DNA of 64,000 bases from Vibrio sp. AND4 (lineage in GTDB: Bacteria; Pseudomonadota; Gammaproteobacteria; Enterobacterales; Vibrionaceae): positions 1 to 64,000 of the forward strand of contig NZ_ABGR01000010.1 in the NCBI RefSeq assembly GCF_000171815.1, in the 5' to 3' direction. The notes beneath the pieces are model-generated. The model ran no database searches, was not told the DNA's origin, and saw nothing but the letters and a program-made list of their open reading frames with translations. The position numbers and the translations under genes are program-made. Positions 28,008-38,224 of the stretch are shown here, one piece after another; the stretch's first letter is position 1; every line of letters begins with the position of its first letter.

Positions 28008-28718
28008 TTAAATCGAACGATTCACCAGCATCGACTTGATATGACCGATGGCTTTCGTAGGATTTAGCCCCTTAGGACAAACACTTACACAATTCATAAT
28101 GCCATGGCAACGAAAAACGCTAAATGCATCATCAAGATCAGACAGACGTTCATCTGTGGCCGTATCACGACTGTCAATTAGCCAACGGTACGCCGCTAAA
28201 AGACCCGCTGGGCCGATGAATTTATCTGGGTTCCACCAAAATGAAGGGCAAGAAGTCGTACAGCATGCACACATGATACATTCGTACAAACCATCTAAAT
28301 GGGCACGTTCATCTGGCAGTTGTAAGTTCTCGCGCGAAGGCGGCAGAGCACCGTCATCAATCAAGAAAGGCTTAACTTTCGCATAGTTATCATAGAACTG
28401 CGTCATGTCGACGATAAGGTCCCGCACAACGGGTAGTCCAGGTAGTGGACGGATAACAATTTTATCACCCTTCAATGCCGAAAGCGGTGTGATACATGCC
28501 AGACCATTTTTACCATTCATGTTTAGGCCATCAGAGCCACAAACACCTTCACGACAAGAACGGCGGAATGAGATGCTCGGATCTTGCTCTTTAAGCAAAA
28601 TCAGCGCATCCAGAACCATCATGTCAGACCCTTCTTCTACCTCAAGTGGGTAGTCCTTCATATAAGGTTTTGTATCGACATCCGGGTTGTAACGGTACAA
28701 AGAGAAGTTCAGTTTCAT
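28008..28718 (-). CDS. sdhB: Succinate dehydrogenase iron-sulfur subunit
   Basis: 236 residues from ATG 28718 (MKLNFSLYRYNPD). The ATG two codons upstream is too close to AGGAGG, whereas the chosen one has ideal spacing. 2Fe-2S ligands are in SCREGVCGSDG..NGLAC, and the 4Fe-4S and 3Fe-4S cysteines in CIMCACCTTSCPS and CHGIMNCVSVCPKG. Carries electrons from SdhA to quinone. Confidence 0.98.
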   Translation of the reverse strand: MKLNFSLYRYNPDVDTKPYMKDYPLEVEEGSDMMVLDALILLKEQDPSISFRRSCREGVCGSDGLNMNGKNGLACITPLSALKGDKIVIRPLPGLPVVRDLIVDMTQFYDNYAKVKPFLIDDGALPPSRENLQLPDERAHLDGLYECIMCACCTTSCPSFWWNPDKFIGPAGLLAAYRWLIDSRDTATDERLSDLDDAFSVFRCHGIMNCVSVCPKGLNPTKAIGHIKSMLVNRSI

Positions 28719-28733
28719 AATCATTTCCTCCTC

Positions 28734-30500
28734 TTAGTATGTACGTACTTTCGGTGGGAAAGCGTCACGGTGAACAGGCGTCATATTTACATCACGCTTG
28801 GTCATCGCTTCGGTTTCCGGGTTGTAGATAGAGTGGCATAGCCAATTTTCATCATCACGCTCAGGGAAATCGAAACGAGCATGCGCGCCACGACTTTCTG
28901 TACGGTAGTTCGCCGCTACAGCCGTAGAGAATGCAGTTTCCATCAAGTTGTCTAACTCTAGACACTCGATACGTTGCGTGTTGAACTCTGAAGACTTGTC
29001 AGCAAGGTGTGCGTTTTGTAGACGCTCACGTATCACTTTCAGCTCTTCTAGACCTGTTGCCATTGCATCACCTTCACGGAATACCGAGAAGCTATTTTGC
29101 ATGCAAGATTGCAGATCTTTACGTATTTGAACTGGGTCTTCACCACCCGTGCTGTTTTCCCAACGCATAGTACGCGCTAGAGATGCTTCAATATCCGACT
29201 CTGTCGCCGGGCGTGCATCAGCTTGCGCTGCTAATGTTTCGCCAAGATGCAGACCTGTTGCGCGGCCAAATACCACGAGATCAAGCAGTGAATTACCACC
29301 CAAACGGTTAGCGCCGTGTACCGATACTGACGCGATTTCGCCACATGCATACAGACCTTGTACTTCAACGTCATTGCCGTTGGCAGTCTGCTTGATAGCT
29401 TGACCAGATACCTGAGTTGGAACCCCGCCCATCATGTAGTGACAGGTTGGGATGACTGGAATTGGCTCTTTCACTGGATCCACATGGGCAAATGTTCGTG
29501 ACAGCTCACAAATACCAGGTAGACGAGATTCAAGGACATCTTTACCTAGGTGGTCTAGTTTCAGCTTAATGTGTGGACCCCAAGGACCGTCACAGCCGCG
29601 TCCTTCACGGATTTCAATCATCATTGAGCGCGCAACTACGTCGCGTCCCGCAAGGTCTTTCGCGTTTGGTGCATAACGTTCCATGAAGCGTTCGCCGTCT
29701 TTGTTGAGTAGGTAACCACCCTCACCACGACAACCTTCAGTCACAAGCACACCCGCACCAGCGATGCCCGTTGGATGGAACTGCCACATTTCCATATCTT
29801 GCATTGGAACGCCAGCACGAAGCGCCATTCCGACGCCATCGCCAGTATTGATGTGCGCGTTTGTCGTCGATGCATAGATACGACCTGCACCGCCGGTTGC
29901 AAGAATCGTCGCTTTCGATTTGAAGTAACAAATCTCGCCAGTTTCCATACAGATAGCAGTACAACCCATGATGGCGCCATCTTGGTTCTTAACTAAGTCT
30001 AGTGCGTACCACTCAGAGAAAATGGTTGTTTTGTGTTTAACGTTCTGTTGGTAAAGCGTATGAAGCAACGCGTGACCTGTACGGTCTGCTGCAGCTGCAG
30101 TACGAGCCGCTTGCTCACCGCCAAATTCTTTAGACTGACCACCAAACGGGCGTTGATAGATAGAGCCGTTATCAAAACGAGAAAATGGTAGGCCCATCTT
30201 TTCGAGTTCGATCACCGATTCTGGCCCGTTTTTACACATGTACTCAATGGCATTCTGATCGCCAATGTAATCGGACCCTTTCACCGTGTCGTACATGTGC
30301 CATTGCCAGTTATCCTGGTGAGAGTTACCAAGTGCAACCGTGATACCGCCCTGAGCAGAAACAGTATGAGAGCGGGTTGGAAAAACTTTTGATAGCAAAG
30401 CACAAGACAGGCCTTGCTCCGAAATTTGTAGTGCAGCGCGCATGCCTGCACCACCAGCGCCGATTACTACGGCGTCAAATTCACGAACTGGAATAGACAC
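28734..30500 (-). CDS. sdhA: Succinate dehydrogenase flavoprotein subunit
   Basis: 588 residues, the E. coli length. FAD-binding GAGGAG near residue 14, covalent-flavin His45 in [10 protein letters not shown], and dicarboxylate-site residues in HPTGIAGAG and CHYMMGG. Oxidises succinate to fumarate on the cytoplasmic face. Directly follows sdhD. Confidence 0.98.
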   Translation of the reverse strand: MSIPVREFDAVVIGAGGAGMRAALQISEQGLSCALLSKVFPTRSHTVSAQGGITVALGNSHQDNWQWHMYDTVKGSDYIGDQNAIEYMCKNGPESVIELEKMGLPFSRFDNGSIYQRPFGGQSKEFGGEQAARTAAAADRTGHALLHTLYQQNVKHKTTIFSEWYALDLVKNQDGAIMGCTAICMETGEICYFKSKATILATGGAGRIYASTTNAHINTGDGVGMALRAGVPMQDMEMWQFHPTGIAGAGVLVTEGCRGEGGYLLNKDGERFMERYAPNAKDLAGRDVVARSMMIEIREGRGCDGPWGPHIKLKLDHLGKDVLESRLPGICELSRTFAHVDPVKEPIPVIPTCHYMMGGVPTQVSGQAIKQTANGNDVEVQGLYACGEIASVSVHGANRLGGNSLLDLVVFGRATGLHLGETLAAQADARPATESDIEASLARTMRWENSTGGEDPVQIRKDLQSCMQNSFSVFREGDAMATGLEELKVIRERLQNAHLADKSSEFNTQRIECLELDNLMETAFSTAVAANYRTESRGAHARFDFPERDDENWLCHSIYNPETEAMTKRDVNMTPVHRDAFPPKVRTY

Positions 30501-30845
30501 TTACGCACCCCACAAAATAAATAGACCAGAGAAGACATAGCCGAATAGAACGGCAATAACACCAAGTAGCAGTGCTCCGCGAAGTTTCGCGCACTTAACG
30601 TAATCCGTTAATACTTGCCACAAACCGATCCACGCATGAATCAGTACAGAAACAAGAGCCAACATGGTGAAGATCTTAGTGAAGGAACCACTAAAGAATT
30701 GGGTCCAGGATGCGTAAGAGATATCTGAGAATGCAAAAAAACTCACCAGATAAATCGTGTATAGAGTCATGATGATCGCTGATGCACGAATCAATAAGAA
30801 ATCGTGGACACCATTGCGACCAAATGAAGAAACGTGTTTTACCAT
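30501..30845 (-). CDS. sdhD: Succinate dehydrogenase membrane anchor SdhD
   Basis: 114 residues with three membrane helices. It contributes, with SdhC, the heme b and quinone site. The first codons overlap sdhC by seven bases, and sdhA follows without a gap. Confidence 0.95.
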   Translation of the reverse strand: MVKHVSSFGRNGVHDFLLIRASAIIMTLYTIYLVSFFAFSDISYASWTQFFSGSFTKIFTMLALVSVLIHAWIGLWQVLTDYVKCAKLRGALLLGVIAVLFGYVFSGLFILWGA

Positions 30846-31231
30846 ACCAAAATCCCCGCCAATAGAGATAAAACTGCGGTAGCACCAAAGGTGACTTTTG
30901 CGCTCATCGCGCCTGATTCGAGTTCTTCAAAGTGGCCCAAGTCCATCAGCAAGTGACGAACACCTCCAGCTATGTGGTAGGCGAGTGCGCTCAGAATTCC
31001 CCACAAAATGAATTTTACGAAAAAGCTGTCAACAATATCAGCAGCTTCCAAAAAACCAATCGGGGATGACAGAGAAACGGACAGTAACCAAAGTAATATG
31101 CCCACCGCAACAAACGTAATCACACCCGACACTCGGTGTAGGATAGAAGCGATTGCTGTGATGGGAAAGCGAATGGTCTGTAAATCTAAATTAACAGGTC
31201 TTGACTTTCTTTCTTTCACGGGCTTGCTCAC
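30839..31231 (-). CDS. sdhC: Succinate dehydrogenase cytochrome b556 subunit
   Basis: 130 residues, three membrane helices. SILHRVSGV is the family signature and a heme-ligand His lies in AYHIAGGVRHLLMD. First gene of sdhCDAB-sucABCD, divergent from gltA across a 395-base regulatory region. Confidence 0.96.
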   Translation of the reverse strand: MSKPVKERKSRPVNLDLQTIRFPITAIASILHRVSGVITFVAVGILLWLLSVSLSSPIGFLEAADIVDSFFVKFILWGILSALAYHIAGGVRHLLMDLGHFEELESGAMSAKVTFGATAVLSLLAGILVW

Positions 31232-31626
31232 TCAGCTCCATTGAGCATTTATAGTTATAACCAATTTCAGCTTCCAAACGTACAAAAGTTAACATTTGGT
31301 TAACAAATACTCACAGTAAACTGGGAGATAACTGCAAACATCTTGTTAACAATCGGGATCTGTGAACAAACCTCACTTTTGTTTCCAGCCCCGAATTTAT
31401 AAGGATTCAACTAAAATTTTCTTCGCCAATATACGGCTAGCAACATTCTAATACAATTGATGTAACAAATAATGCTACACAGAACAGATTTTTAACGATT
31501 TTCATGAGAAAAATCATAACAACTGCACACAAAACTGGAGAAAAATTGACTTTAAGCTTTAACAACAGTACAAAAATGGCACATAAACATCCTGGACGGA
31601 TTAAATAATAAACAAAGGAGATTGTT
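31232..31626. promoter_or_regulatory. Shared sdhC / gltA divergent promoter region
   Basis: 395 AT-rich bases without a gene. GTTAA repeats with 11-base spacing at 31288-31303 (GTTAACATTTGGTTAA) match the ArcA direct-repeat pattern, and a further GTTAAC lies at 31344-31349. A good RBS, AAAGGAG, precedes gltA. Other elements cannot be assigned with confidence. Confidence 0.5.
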
Positions 31627-32916
31627 ATGGCGGATAAGAAAGCTACCCTTCACGTCGAAGGTCATGCGCCAATCGAATTGCCAATTATGGACGGTACGCT
31701 AGGTACACCCGTAATTGATGTTCGTAAACTGGGAGCCAATGGTTACTTTACTTTTGACCCAGGTTTTCTTGCCACTGCATCTTGTGAATCATCAATTACG
31801 TACATCGACGGTGGTAAAGGGATTCTTTTGCACCGCGGTTACCCGATTGATCAATTAGCCAATAACGCAGATTACCTCGAAGTGTGTTACATACTTCTTT
31901 ACGGCGAAGCCCCTACCCGCGAGCAGTACGAACAATTCAAAACAACAGTTACTCGCCACACTATGGTACACGAGCAAATCGCAAGCTTCTTCCACGGCTT
32001 CCGTCGCGACGCTCACCCAATGGCAGTAATGTGTGGCGTGGTTGGTGCACTCGCTGCCTTCTATCATGATTCACTGGATATCAATAACGACGAGCACCGC
32101 GAAATTGCGGCGTACCGTCTACTGTCTAAAATGCCAACGTTGGCAGCGATGTGTTATAAGTACTCCATCGGCCAACCATTTATTTACCCTCGCAACGACC
32201 TAAACTATGCAGAGAATTTCCTGCACATGATGTTTGCAAACCCGTGTGAAGAATACGAGGTAAACCCTGTTGTTGCACGTGCGATGGATAAAATCTTTAC
32301 TCTTCACGCCGATCACGAGCAAAACGCGTCAACGTCGACGGTTCGTCTATCTGGCTCTTCTGGAGCGAACCCATTCGCATGTATTGCCGCTGGTATTGCC
32401 TCTCTATGGGGTCCTGCACACGGTGGGGCGAACGAAGCGTGTCTGAAAATGCTTGAAGAGATCGGCAGCGTCGATAATATTCCTGAATACGTAGAGCGTG
32501 CAAAAGATAAAGATGATCCATTCCGCTTAATGGGCTTCGGTCACCGCGTTTACAAGAACTACGATCCACGTGCGACCGTCATGCGCGAGACCTGTCATGA
32601 AGTACTAAAAGAGCTAAACATTAAAGACCCACTGCTCGATGTCGCAATGGAACTTGAGCGTATTGCCCTTTCTGACGAATACTTCGTGTCAAAGAAACTC
32701 TATCCGAACGTAGACTTCTACTCAGGCATCATCCTAAAAGCGATCGGAATTCCAGTATCCATGTTTACTGTTATCTTCGCGATTTCTCGTACTATCGGTT
32801 GGATTGCTCACTGGAATGAAATGCACAGTGACCCACTCAACCGTATCGGTCGTCCTCGTCAGCTATACACTGGTGAAACTCAGCGTGAGTTTTCTCCACT
32901 GCACGAGCGTGAGTAA
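31627..32916 (+). CDS. gltA: Citrate synthase (type II)
   Basis: 429 residues, hexameric NADH-sensitive type judged by the long N-terminal domain ([19 protein letters not shown]). Catalytic residues lie in [10 protein letters not shown] (His), [14 protein letters not shown] (His) and NVDFYSG (Asp). It condenses oxaloacetate with acetyl-CoA, entry point of the TCA cycle whose later steps are encoded divergently. Confidence 0.98.
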   Translation: MADKKATLHVEGHAPIELPIMDGTLGTPVIDVRKLGANGYFTFDPGFLATASCESSITYIDGGKGILLHRGYPIDQLANNADYLEVCYILLYGEAPTREQYEQFKTTVTRHTMVHEQIASFFHGFRRDAHPMAVMCGVVGALAAFYHDSLDINNDEHREIAAYRLLSKMPTLAAMCYKYSIGQPFIYPRNDLNYAENFLHMMFANPCEEYEVNPVVARAMDKIFTLHADHEQNASTSTVRLSGSSGANPFACIAAGIASLWGPAHGGANEACLKMLEEIGSVDNIPEYVERAKDKDDPFRLMGFGHRVYKNYDPRATVMRETCHEVLKELNIKDPLLDVAMELERIALSDEYFVSKKLYPNVDFYSGIILKAIGIPVSMFTVIFAISRTIGWIAHWNEMHSDPLNRIGRPRQLYTGETQREFSPLHERE

Positions 32917-32921
32917 CGTTT

Positions 32922-32943
32922 AGAATCGAGAATCGAGAATCGG
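32922..32943. repeat. Heptamer tandem repeat (GAATCGA)3 after gltA
   Basis: Three copies of the heptamer found after argS, again between the stop codon and the terminator. Confidence 0.9.
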
Positions 32944-32952
32944 ATAAGTGTT

Positions 32953-32986
32953 GGGGTTGACGTGAAAGCGTCAACCCTTTCTATTT
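32953..32986 (+). terminator. gltA terminator
   Basis: Perfect stem GGGTTGACG / TGAAAG loop / CGTCAACCC (32954-32977) followed by TTTCTATTTT. The spacer to 33089 also holds a 9-bp inverted repeat GAGATGCGA / TCGCATCTC (33031-33068). Confidence 0.92.
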
Positions 32987-33089
32987 TAGGATGGTTGGAA
33001 CGAGCTGCGCTCTATGGAACGCTTCGCTTCGAGATGCGAGGAATAATTGCGTAATACTTTCGCATCTCAAAAGACAAACCCCGCCCCTT

Positions 33090-33848
33090 CTATACTGGGT
33101 TATCAATATCAATAAACGTGACGTCTAAATCATGCTCTTGCGCTAACCATTCCCCAAGCGCTTTAATGCCGTATCGCTCTGTTGCGTGATGCCCTGCTGA
33201 GAAATAATGGATGTCTAGCTCACGAGCCGTATAAGTGGTGCGCTCTGAGATCTCACCCGAAATAAAGGCATCTAATCCATGTTGAGCAGCAAGTTCAATA
33301 AAATCCTGACCACCGCCAGTACACCAGCCCACTGTTTCGATCATTTTTTCTGCATTGTCAGGGGCAATATGCAAAGGTTCACGGTTTAGTACTTGATTGA
33401 TTTTCTTCGCGAAGTCACTACCTGTCATTGCCTGTTTCAAGCGGCCAAACATCGCGACTGATTGAGGGTGCCCCTCTAAGCCGCCCTCCACTTCAATATC
33501 GAGCAAGCGCGCAAGTTCCGCGTTGTTACCCAGTTCAGGGTGAATGTCTAACGGTAAGTGGTAGCCATAAAGGTTGATGTCATTTTTTATCAGACTGCGG
33601 ATACGCTTTCCTTTCATTCCACGAATGGGCTCAGGCTCGCCCTTCCAAAAGTAGCCGTGATGAACCAGTAATGCATCAGCTTTTAGCTCGATGGCTTTCT
33701 CTATCAATGCTTGTGAAGCAGTGACGCCTGTCACGATGCGTTTGATTTCTGATTTGCCTTCCACTTGCATACCATTAGGCGCATAGTCTTTGATGATCTG
33801 AGGCGACAGTTTCTCGTTGAGGATTCTTTCCAGCTGTAAATTATTCAT
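33090..33848 (-). CDS. ybgI: Nif3/YbgI-family metal-binding protein
   Basis: 252 residues from ATG 33848 (MNNLQLERILNEKL), matching the E. coli YbgI start; the ATG at 33860 adds four residues. Dimetal ligands are in LLVHHGYFWKGE, DIHPELGNNAEL and GHHATERYG. It forms a toroidal hexamer in E. coli. The family has been linked to GTP cyclohydrolase I-type 2 naming, but that activity is not well supported. Single gene, divergent from the DUF1853 gene. Confidence 0.93.
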   Translation of the reverse strand: MNNLQLERILNEKLSPQIIKDYAPNGMQVEGKSEIKRIVTGVTASQALIEKAIELKADALLVHHGYFWKGEPEPIRGMKGKRIRSLIKNDINLYGYHLPLDIHPELGNNAELARLLDIEVEGGLEGHPQSVAMFGRLKQAMTGSDFAKKINQVLNREPLHIAPDNAEKMIETVGWCTGGGQDFIELAAQHGLDAFISGEISERTTYTARELDIHYFSAGHHATERYGIKALGEWLAQEHDLDVTFIDIDNPV

Positions 33849-33980
33849 TTTTAATTCCAATATTTATGGCTTGGGCAAAGTGTATATCGAACTGCAATCC
33901 AGATGCCAGTTGTGGCATCCCCAACCTAACGAAATTTCGGTACAATAGAAAGGCTCAGCCCGTGACAACAAGGATACAGG

Positions 33981-34733
33981 ATGAACTCGCTACAACGTTT
34001 CTATCAATGGATTGCTAACACCCCGCCACTTTTTAAACCTCAAGCGCCTTTTGTCACGGTCAAAGATATTCTGGCACCCCCACTATCAGACGATGAAAAC
34101 TACAAGGGTAATCCTCGACTTGGCTTTCTTTACCAACACCTTTGTACCAAGCTACTGACTTGCTCACCTCGATATGAGTTGATTGCTGAAGAGATTCAAC
34201 TCAATGACGCAACTGGCCGCACAATTGGCGCCGTCGATTTGATCCTCAAGAATCAGGAAACCAAACAACACGAGCATTGGGAAGTAGCCATCAAGTTTTA
34301 CTTACTTCACAAGGGGATTTGGTTTGGGCCGAATGCTCACGACCAATTGCACAAGAAGCTCGACCGTATGCTCACCCACCAACTAAAAATGAGCCAAAGA
34401 GAGGAGTTCCATCAGCAACTGCCTTTAGACAATACCCCGAGTGAGCATCTTCTGATCCAAGGACGCCTTTACGTTAACCCTTTCTCTGCAGAACCTATCC
34501 CGACAAACTGCTTAGGTTACGAACTAGACTCAAATCAAATATCCGGTTTCTGGTGTTATCAGAGTCAATGGGAGCAAATCGGAGAGCCACTTTACGCTCT
34601 TTCTAAGCCGCTTTGGGCAGCAGGCAATGAGGAGTTCTTGGAACCAATCGACAGACCATCCGATAGATTCGTTCACGCGCAAACGCAGAACGGGCAATTT
34701 TGGTTTGTTGTACCAGATACTTGGCCAAACTAG
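33981..34733 (+). CDS. DUF1853 family protein, possible nuclease fold
   Basis: 250 residues. The text around GRTIGAVDLIL, then HWEVAIKFYLLHKGIWFGPN, and the C-terminal GFWCYQSQW resemble DUF1853 proteins. The Asp..Glu..Lys arrangement (VDLIL, then WEVAIKFY) recalls a PD-(D/E)XK core, which is why I suggest a nuclease-like fold; no activity is known to me. RBS AAGGAT is well placed. A heptamer repeat starts on the last base of its TAG stop. Confidence 0.75.
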   Translation: MNSLQRFYQWIANTPPLFKPQAPFVTVKDILAPPLSDDENYKGNPRLGFLYQHLCTKLLTCSPRYELIAEEIQLNDATGRTIGAVDLILKNQETKQHEHWEVAIKFYLLHKGIWFGPNAHDQLHKKLDRMLTHQLKMSQREEFHQQLPLDNTPSEHLLIQGRLYVNPFSAEPIPTNCLGYELDSNQISGFWCYQSQWEQIGEPLYALSKPLWAAGNEEFLEPIDRPSDRFVHAQTQNGQFWFVVPDTWPN

Positions 34734-34778
34734 AAACGGGAAACGGGAAACGGGAAACGGGAAACGGGAAACGGGAAA
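34733..34778. repeat. Heptamer tandem repeat (GAAACGG)6 after the DUF1853 gene
   Basis: Six perfect copies from 34733 to 34774 plus a partial one. Different heptamer from the argS/gltA repeat but the same position, directly after a stop codon. At 34890-34910 a short piece CGAAGCTAAGCGTTCC is the near inverse of GGAACGCTTCGCTTCG at 33017-33032. Confidence 0.93.
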
Positions 34779-34971
34779 GGATTTTATTTTGCTCTTCTAG
34801 GAACAAGATCCGTCAACACCTTCTTAATCAAACTACCTTTTCACCATACTCTCAACGAGCACCTCTCGATTCCTAAAGCAAAGCGCTCCTGATTCTCGAA
34901 GCTAAGCGTTCCCTATTAAACAAAAAAGGGCCGACACAATGTCGACCCTTTCAAAACCTTAATCGTTAGAA

Positions 34972-36618
34972 TTACAAGCCAGCGGCAGCAAATACTTGAT
35001 TAACGATTTCTTGTGCTTCGGCTTCGATTTGTTTCAGATGTTCTTCACCTTTGAAGCTTTCACAGTAAATCTTGTAGATGTCTTCAGTGCCTGATGGACG
35101 AGCGGCAAACCAACCATTCGCTGTCGTCACTTTAAGACCACCGATTGCCGCGCCATTACCTGGTGCATGCGTCAGACGGGCAGTAATTGCATCACCAGCC
35201 AGAGTTTCCGCCGCAACCATCTCAGGTGACAGCATCTTCAGTACGTCTTTTTGTGGGCCATTGGCGACAGCTTGAATGCGGTTATACTTTGATTCACCAT
35301 GCTTTGCTGCTAGCTCTTCATAGTAGTCTTGTGGGTTCTTGCCCGTTACCGCAGTGATCTCTGCCGCGAGAAGACACAGCAAAATGCCATCTTTATCTGT
35401 TGACCAAGGGGTACCATCTTTACGCAGAAAAGACGCACCTGCACTTTCTTCGCCGCCGAAGCCAAACTCACCAGTGTAAAGACCATCCACAAACCATTTA
35501 AAGCCTACCGGAACTTCACAAAGCTCACGACCGAGATCCGCGACAACGCGGTCAATCAGGGCGCTTGAAACGAGCGTTTTACCAACAGCTACGTCTTTAC
35601 CCCATGCGTCACGGTGACGGTATAGGTAGTCGATGCAAACCGCTAAGAAGTGGTTCGGGTTCATCAGACCTTTCGGCGTAACGATACCGTGACGGTCGTA
35701 GTCAGGATCATTACCAAATGCTAGATCATACTCGTCTTTCAGTGCCAATAGACCCGCCATTGCGTAAGGAGAAGAACAGTCCATACGTACAACGCCGTCT
35801 TTATCTAGGGACATGAACTGGAAAGACGGGTCAATGGCTTCACTGACCAGTGTTAAGTCTAGGTCGTATGCCTGACCAATTTGACGCCAGTAATCGATGC
35901 CGCTGCCACCCAATGGATCCACACCTATCTTCAGATTTGCGTTTTGGATTGCTTCCATGTCGATAACATTGACTAGGTCATCGATGTAGGGTTTTACCAA
36001 GTCCACCTCAACAAACCGATCCGATGCTTTTGCTTCAGCCAATGGAAGGCGCTTCACTCCTCGTAGACCTTCGGCAATCAGCCTATTGGCACGATCTTCA
36101 ATCGCTTGAGTTAGCTCACCTTCTGCTGGACCACCGTGAGTCGGGTTGTATTTGATCCCGCCATCTTGTGGTGGGTTATGAGATGGCGTAATTACGATAC
36201 CGTCAGCTTTGTCATCGTGCTTGGTGTTGTAAGTCAAAATCGCGTGTGAAATACCCGGAGTTGGTGTGTAGCCACTGTCTTGCTGGACAATCACTTTCAC
36301 ACCGTTCGCAATCAACACTTCAATCACGCTAGCAAATGCGGGCTCAGAAAGTGCGTGCGTGTCTTTGCCAATAAACAATGGTCCCTTTGTTCCTTGCTCA
36401 GCACGAACTTCTGCTACCGCTTGAGCGATAGCTAAAATATGATTCTCATTAAAAGTGTGCTTATCTGCTGTACCGCGATGGCCAGACGTACCGAATTGAA
36501 CTTTGTGTTCTGCATTAGCGGCATCTGGCTGAAGGAGGAAGTAGTTAGCAACAAGTGCCGGGATATTGTGAAGATCTTCCTGCTGCGCCTTTTGCCCAGC
36601 ACGAGGGTGCATAGCCAT
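34972..36618 (-). CDS. pgm: Phosphoglucomutase (alpha-D-glucose specific)
   Basis: 548 residues from ATG 36618 ([13 protein letters not shown]); an ATG three codons upstream abuts AAAGGA and is too close to it. Active-site phosphoserine in [12 protein letters not shown], metal loop DPDYDRHG, sugar-binding GEESAGASF, and phosphate-binding ARPSGTE. Interconverts glucose-1-P and glucose-6-P. Downstream of seqA, as in E. coli. Confidence 0.97.
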   Translation of the reverse strand: MAMHPRAGQKAQQEDLHNIPALVANYFLLQPDAANAEHKVQFGTSGHRGTADKHTFNENHILAIAQAVAEVRAEQGTKGPLFIGKDTHALSEPAFASVIEVLIANGVKVIVQQDSGYTPTPGISHAILTYNTKHDDKADGIVITPSHNPPQDGGIKYNPTHGGPAEGELTQAIEDRANRLIAEGLRGVKRLPLAEAKASDRFVEVDLVKPYIDDLVNVIDMEAIQNANLKIGVDPLGGSGIDYWRQIGQAYDLDLTLVSEAIDPSFQFMSLDKDGVVRMDCSSPYAMAGLLALKDEYDLAFGNDPDYDRHGIVTPKGLMNPNHFLAVCIDYLYRHRDAWGKDVAVGKTLVSSALIDRVVADLGRELCEVPVGFKWFVDGLYTGEFGFGGEESAGASFLRKDGTPWSTDKDGILLCLLAAEITAVTGKNPQDYYEELAAKHGESKYNRIQAVANGPQKDVLKMLSPEMVAAETLAGDAITARLTHAPGNGAAIGGLKVTTANGWFAARPSGTEDIYKIYCESFKGEEHLKQIEAEAQEIVNQVFAAAGL

Positions 36619-36657
36619 GTTTGACATCCTTTCTGTAAAAAAAATAAAATCAAAAAA

Positions 36658-36697
36658 GCCTCATAATATCCACTAAACGCTGCATATTATGAGGCTT
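36658..36697. other. Inverted repeat between seqA and pgm
   Basis: GCCTCATAATAT and ATATTATGAGGC flank a 16-base loop, a 12-bp perfect stem, with runs of A on the left and T-rich sequence on the right. Either a terminator of seqA (T-run on the minus strand after the stem, complement of AAAAAA) or a processing site before pgm. Confidence 0.6.
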
Positions 36698-36709
36698 CTA
36701 TCAGGTTTC

Positions 36710-37252
36710 TTAGATTGAACCTGTTACTTTCTCTATTAAGTCAGGCTGGAATCCCATGTGAGCCATCACCTGCTCTACCATCTGTCGCTTACGACTGGTG
36801 TTGCTGTTGGTAATCACCCAAAATGGCGTACCAGGAATTGCTTTAGGTTTGGTCGTGTTACCATTTGCTAGTAGTGTCTCTTCATTGTCAGCAAAGTAAA
36901 CGCGTTTGCGTCCTTTCACTTTTGTTGCTTGAGAGAAACTCTCTGGATTCAGTGTGTGTAAGGTTGTCAGTACCAACATGAAGCGATCAATCGCTTTCTT
37001 AAGACCTGCAAATTCATCGGAGATAAGTAAAGAGCGCATCTCTTTTACCGTATCTAATGACTCTGCTTTACCCGCATCTTTGCTTACTACAATTCCTTGT
37101 GGCTGTTCTTTCACAGGAGCAACAACTGCTTCCTGCAACTGGCCATCAAGGTTTAAAAGACGTCGTAGAATATCCGAGGCACTTTCACCGATATGCTTGG
37201 TTTGACCCGCAATGTAACGGTATAGATCCTCATCAACCTCAATTGTTTTCAT
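36710..37252 (-). CDS. seqA: Negative regulator of replication initiation SeqA
   Basis: 180 residues. N-terminal oligomerisation helix (MKTIEVDEDLYRYIAGQT), linker, and C-terminal hemimethylated-GATC-binding domain with TKVKGRKRVYFA and TPFWVITNSNTSRKR. It sequesters new origins after replication. seqA-pgm order is conserved; 91 bases separate them and contain a GCCTC(A)TAATA / TATTATGAGGC inverted repeat (36658-36697) that may act as attenuator or terminator. Confidence 0.97.
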   Translation of the reverse strand: MKTIEVDEDLYRYIAGQTKHIGESASDILRRLLNLDGQLQEAVVAPVKEQPQGIVVSKDAGKAESLDTVKEMRSLLISDEFAGLKKAIDRFMLVLTTLHTLNPESFSQATKVKGRKRVYFADNEETLLANGNTTKPKAIPGTPFWVITNSNTSRKRQMVEQVMAHMGFQPDLIEKVTGSI

Positions 37253-37344
37253 TCGCTTTTCACATTCTCAATGTTTAAACTCTGGGGGATTATAACGAGA
37301 TCCTCTCGGATACTCCACGTTAAACCCATCACGAATAAGATAAA

Positions 37345-38112
37345 ATGTCAGTATTACTCAACTATAAGCAGGAAGGGCAAGGCCAAACCGTTGTTTTAAT
37401 TCATGGATTGTTTGGCAGTTTCAGTAATCTAGGTTTACTGGCTCGCGACCTCGCTCAAGATCATACTGTAATCAGTGTTGATCTTCGAAACCATGGCCTC
37501 TCGTTCCATTCAGAGACTCACAACTATGAAGTGATGGCACAAGACGTAGCAAATTTACTTGGTGATTTGAATATCGGGCCTGCGCTTGTTATTGGCCACT
37601 CAATGGGCGGTAAAGTCGCGATAAAGTTGGCGGACATCGCCCCGGAGTTCGTTAACAGACTCGTGGTACTCGATATGGCGCCCGTGTCTTACCAAATAAA
37701 CCGTCACGACAACGTGTTTAGCGGCTTGCAAGCGGTCATCAAAGAGCAACCTAGTAATCGCCAGCAAACGATGGACATTCTTGCTCAACATATTGAAATT
37801 GATGGTGTTAGACAATTTCTGTCGAAGTCGTTATATAAAAACGGTGATAAAATGGCTTGGCGCTTTAACGTTGTTAGTCTGCTCAACAACTATGACGACA
37901 TCATTGGCTGGCAAGAAATAGCACCAACCGAGATCCCAACTTTGTTTGTCAAAGGCGGTGATTCCGACTATTTAATGCCAGAGCATCAACCTGCGGTTAA
38001 GCGTCAGTTTATCAACGCCAAAGCGCACATTATTGCTAATACAGGACACTGGTTGCATGCCGAGAAACCAGCAGAGGTAATGCGTGTGATCAGGAAATTT
38101 ATTTCGAGTTAA
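37345..38112 (+). CDS. ybfF: Alpha/beta hydrolase YbfF
   Basis: 255 residues. Nucleophile Ser in VIGHSMGGKVA, oxyanion HGLFGS, and catalytic His in NTGHWLHAEKP. E. coli YbfF is an esterase active on short and medium acyl esters; the natural substrate is unknown. Divergent from seqA, the same layout as E. coli. Confidence 0.93.
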   Translation: MSVLLNYKQEGQGQTVVLIHGLFGSFSNLGLLARDLAQDHTVISVDLRNHGLSFHSETHNYEVMAQDVANLLGDLNIGPALVIGHSMGGKVAIKLADIAPEFVNRLVVLDMAPVSYQINRHDNVFSGLQAVIKEQPSNRQQTMDILAQHIEIDGVRQFLSKSLYKNGDKMAWRFNVVSLLNNYDDIIGWQEIAPTEIPTLFVKGGDSDYLMPEHQPAVKRQFINAKAHIIANTGHWLHAEKPAEVMRVIRKFISS

Positions 38113-38224
38113 CAAATTCGAAAGACAACACCAGATTATTGAAATAACCCTTCTGGTAGTGCATTAACTTTACTGATTAACAGTGGTATAGTGCGCCAAA
38201 GAATTTTTGGCATGAAGGACAACA

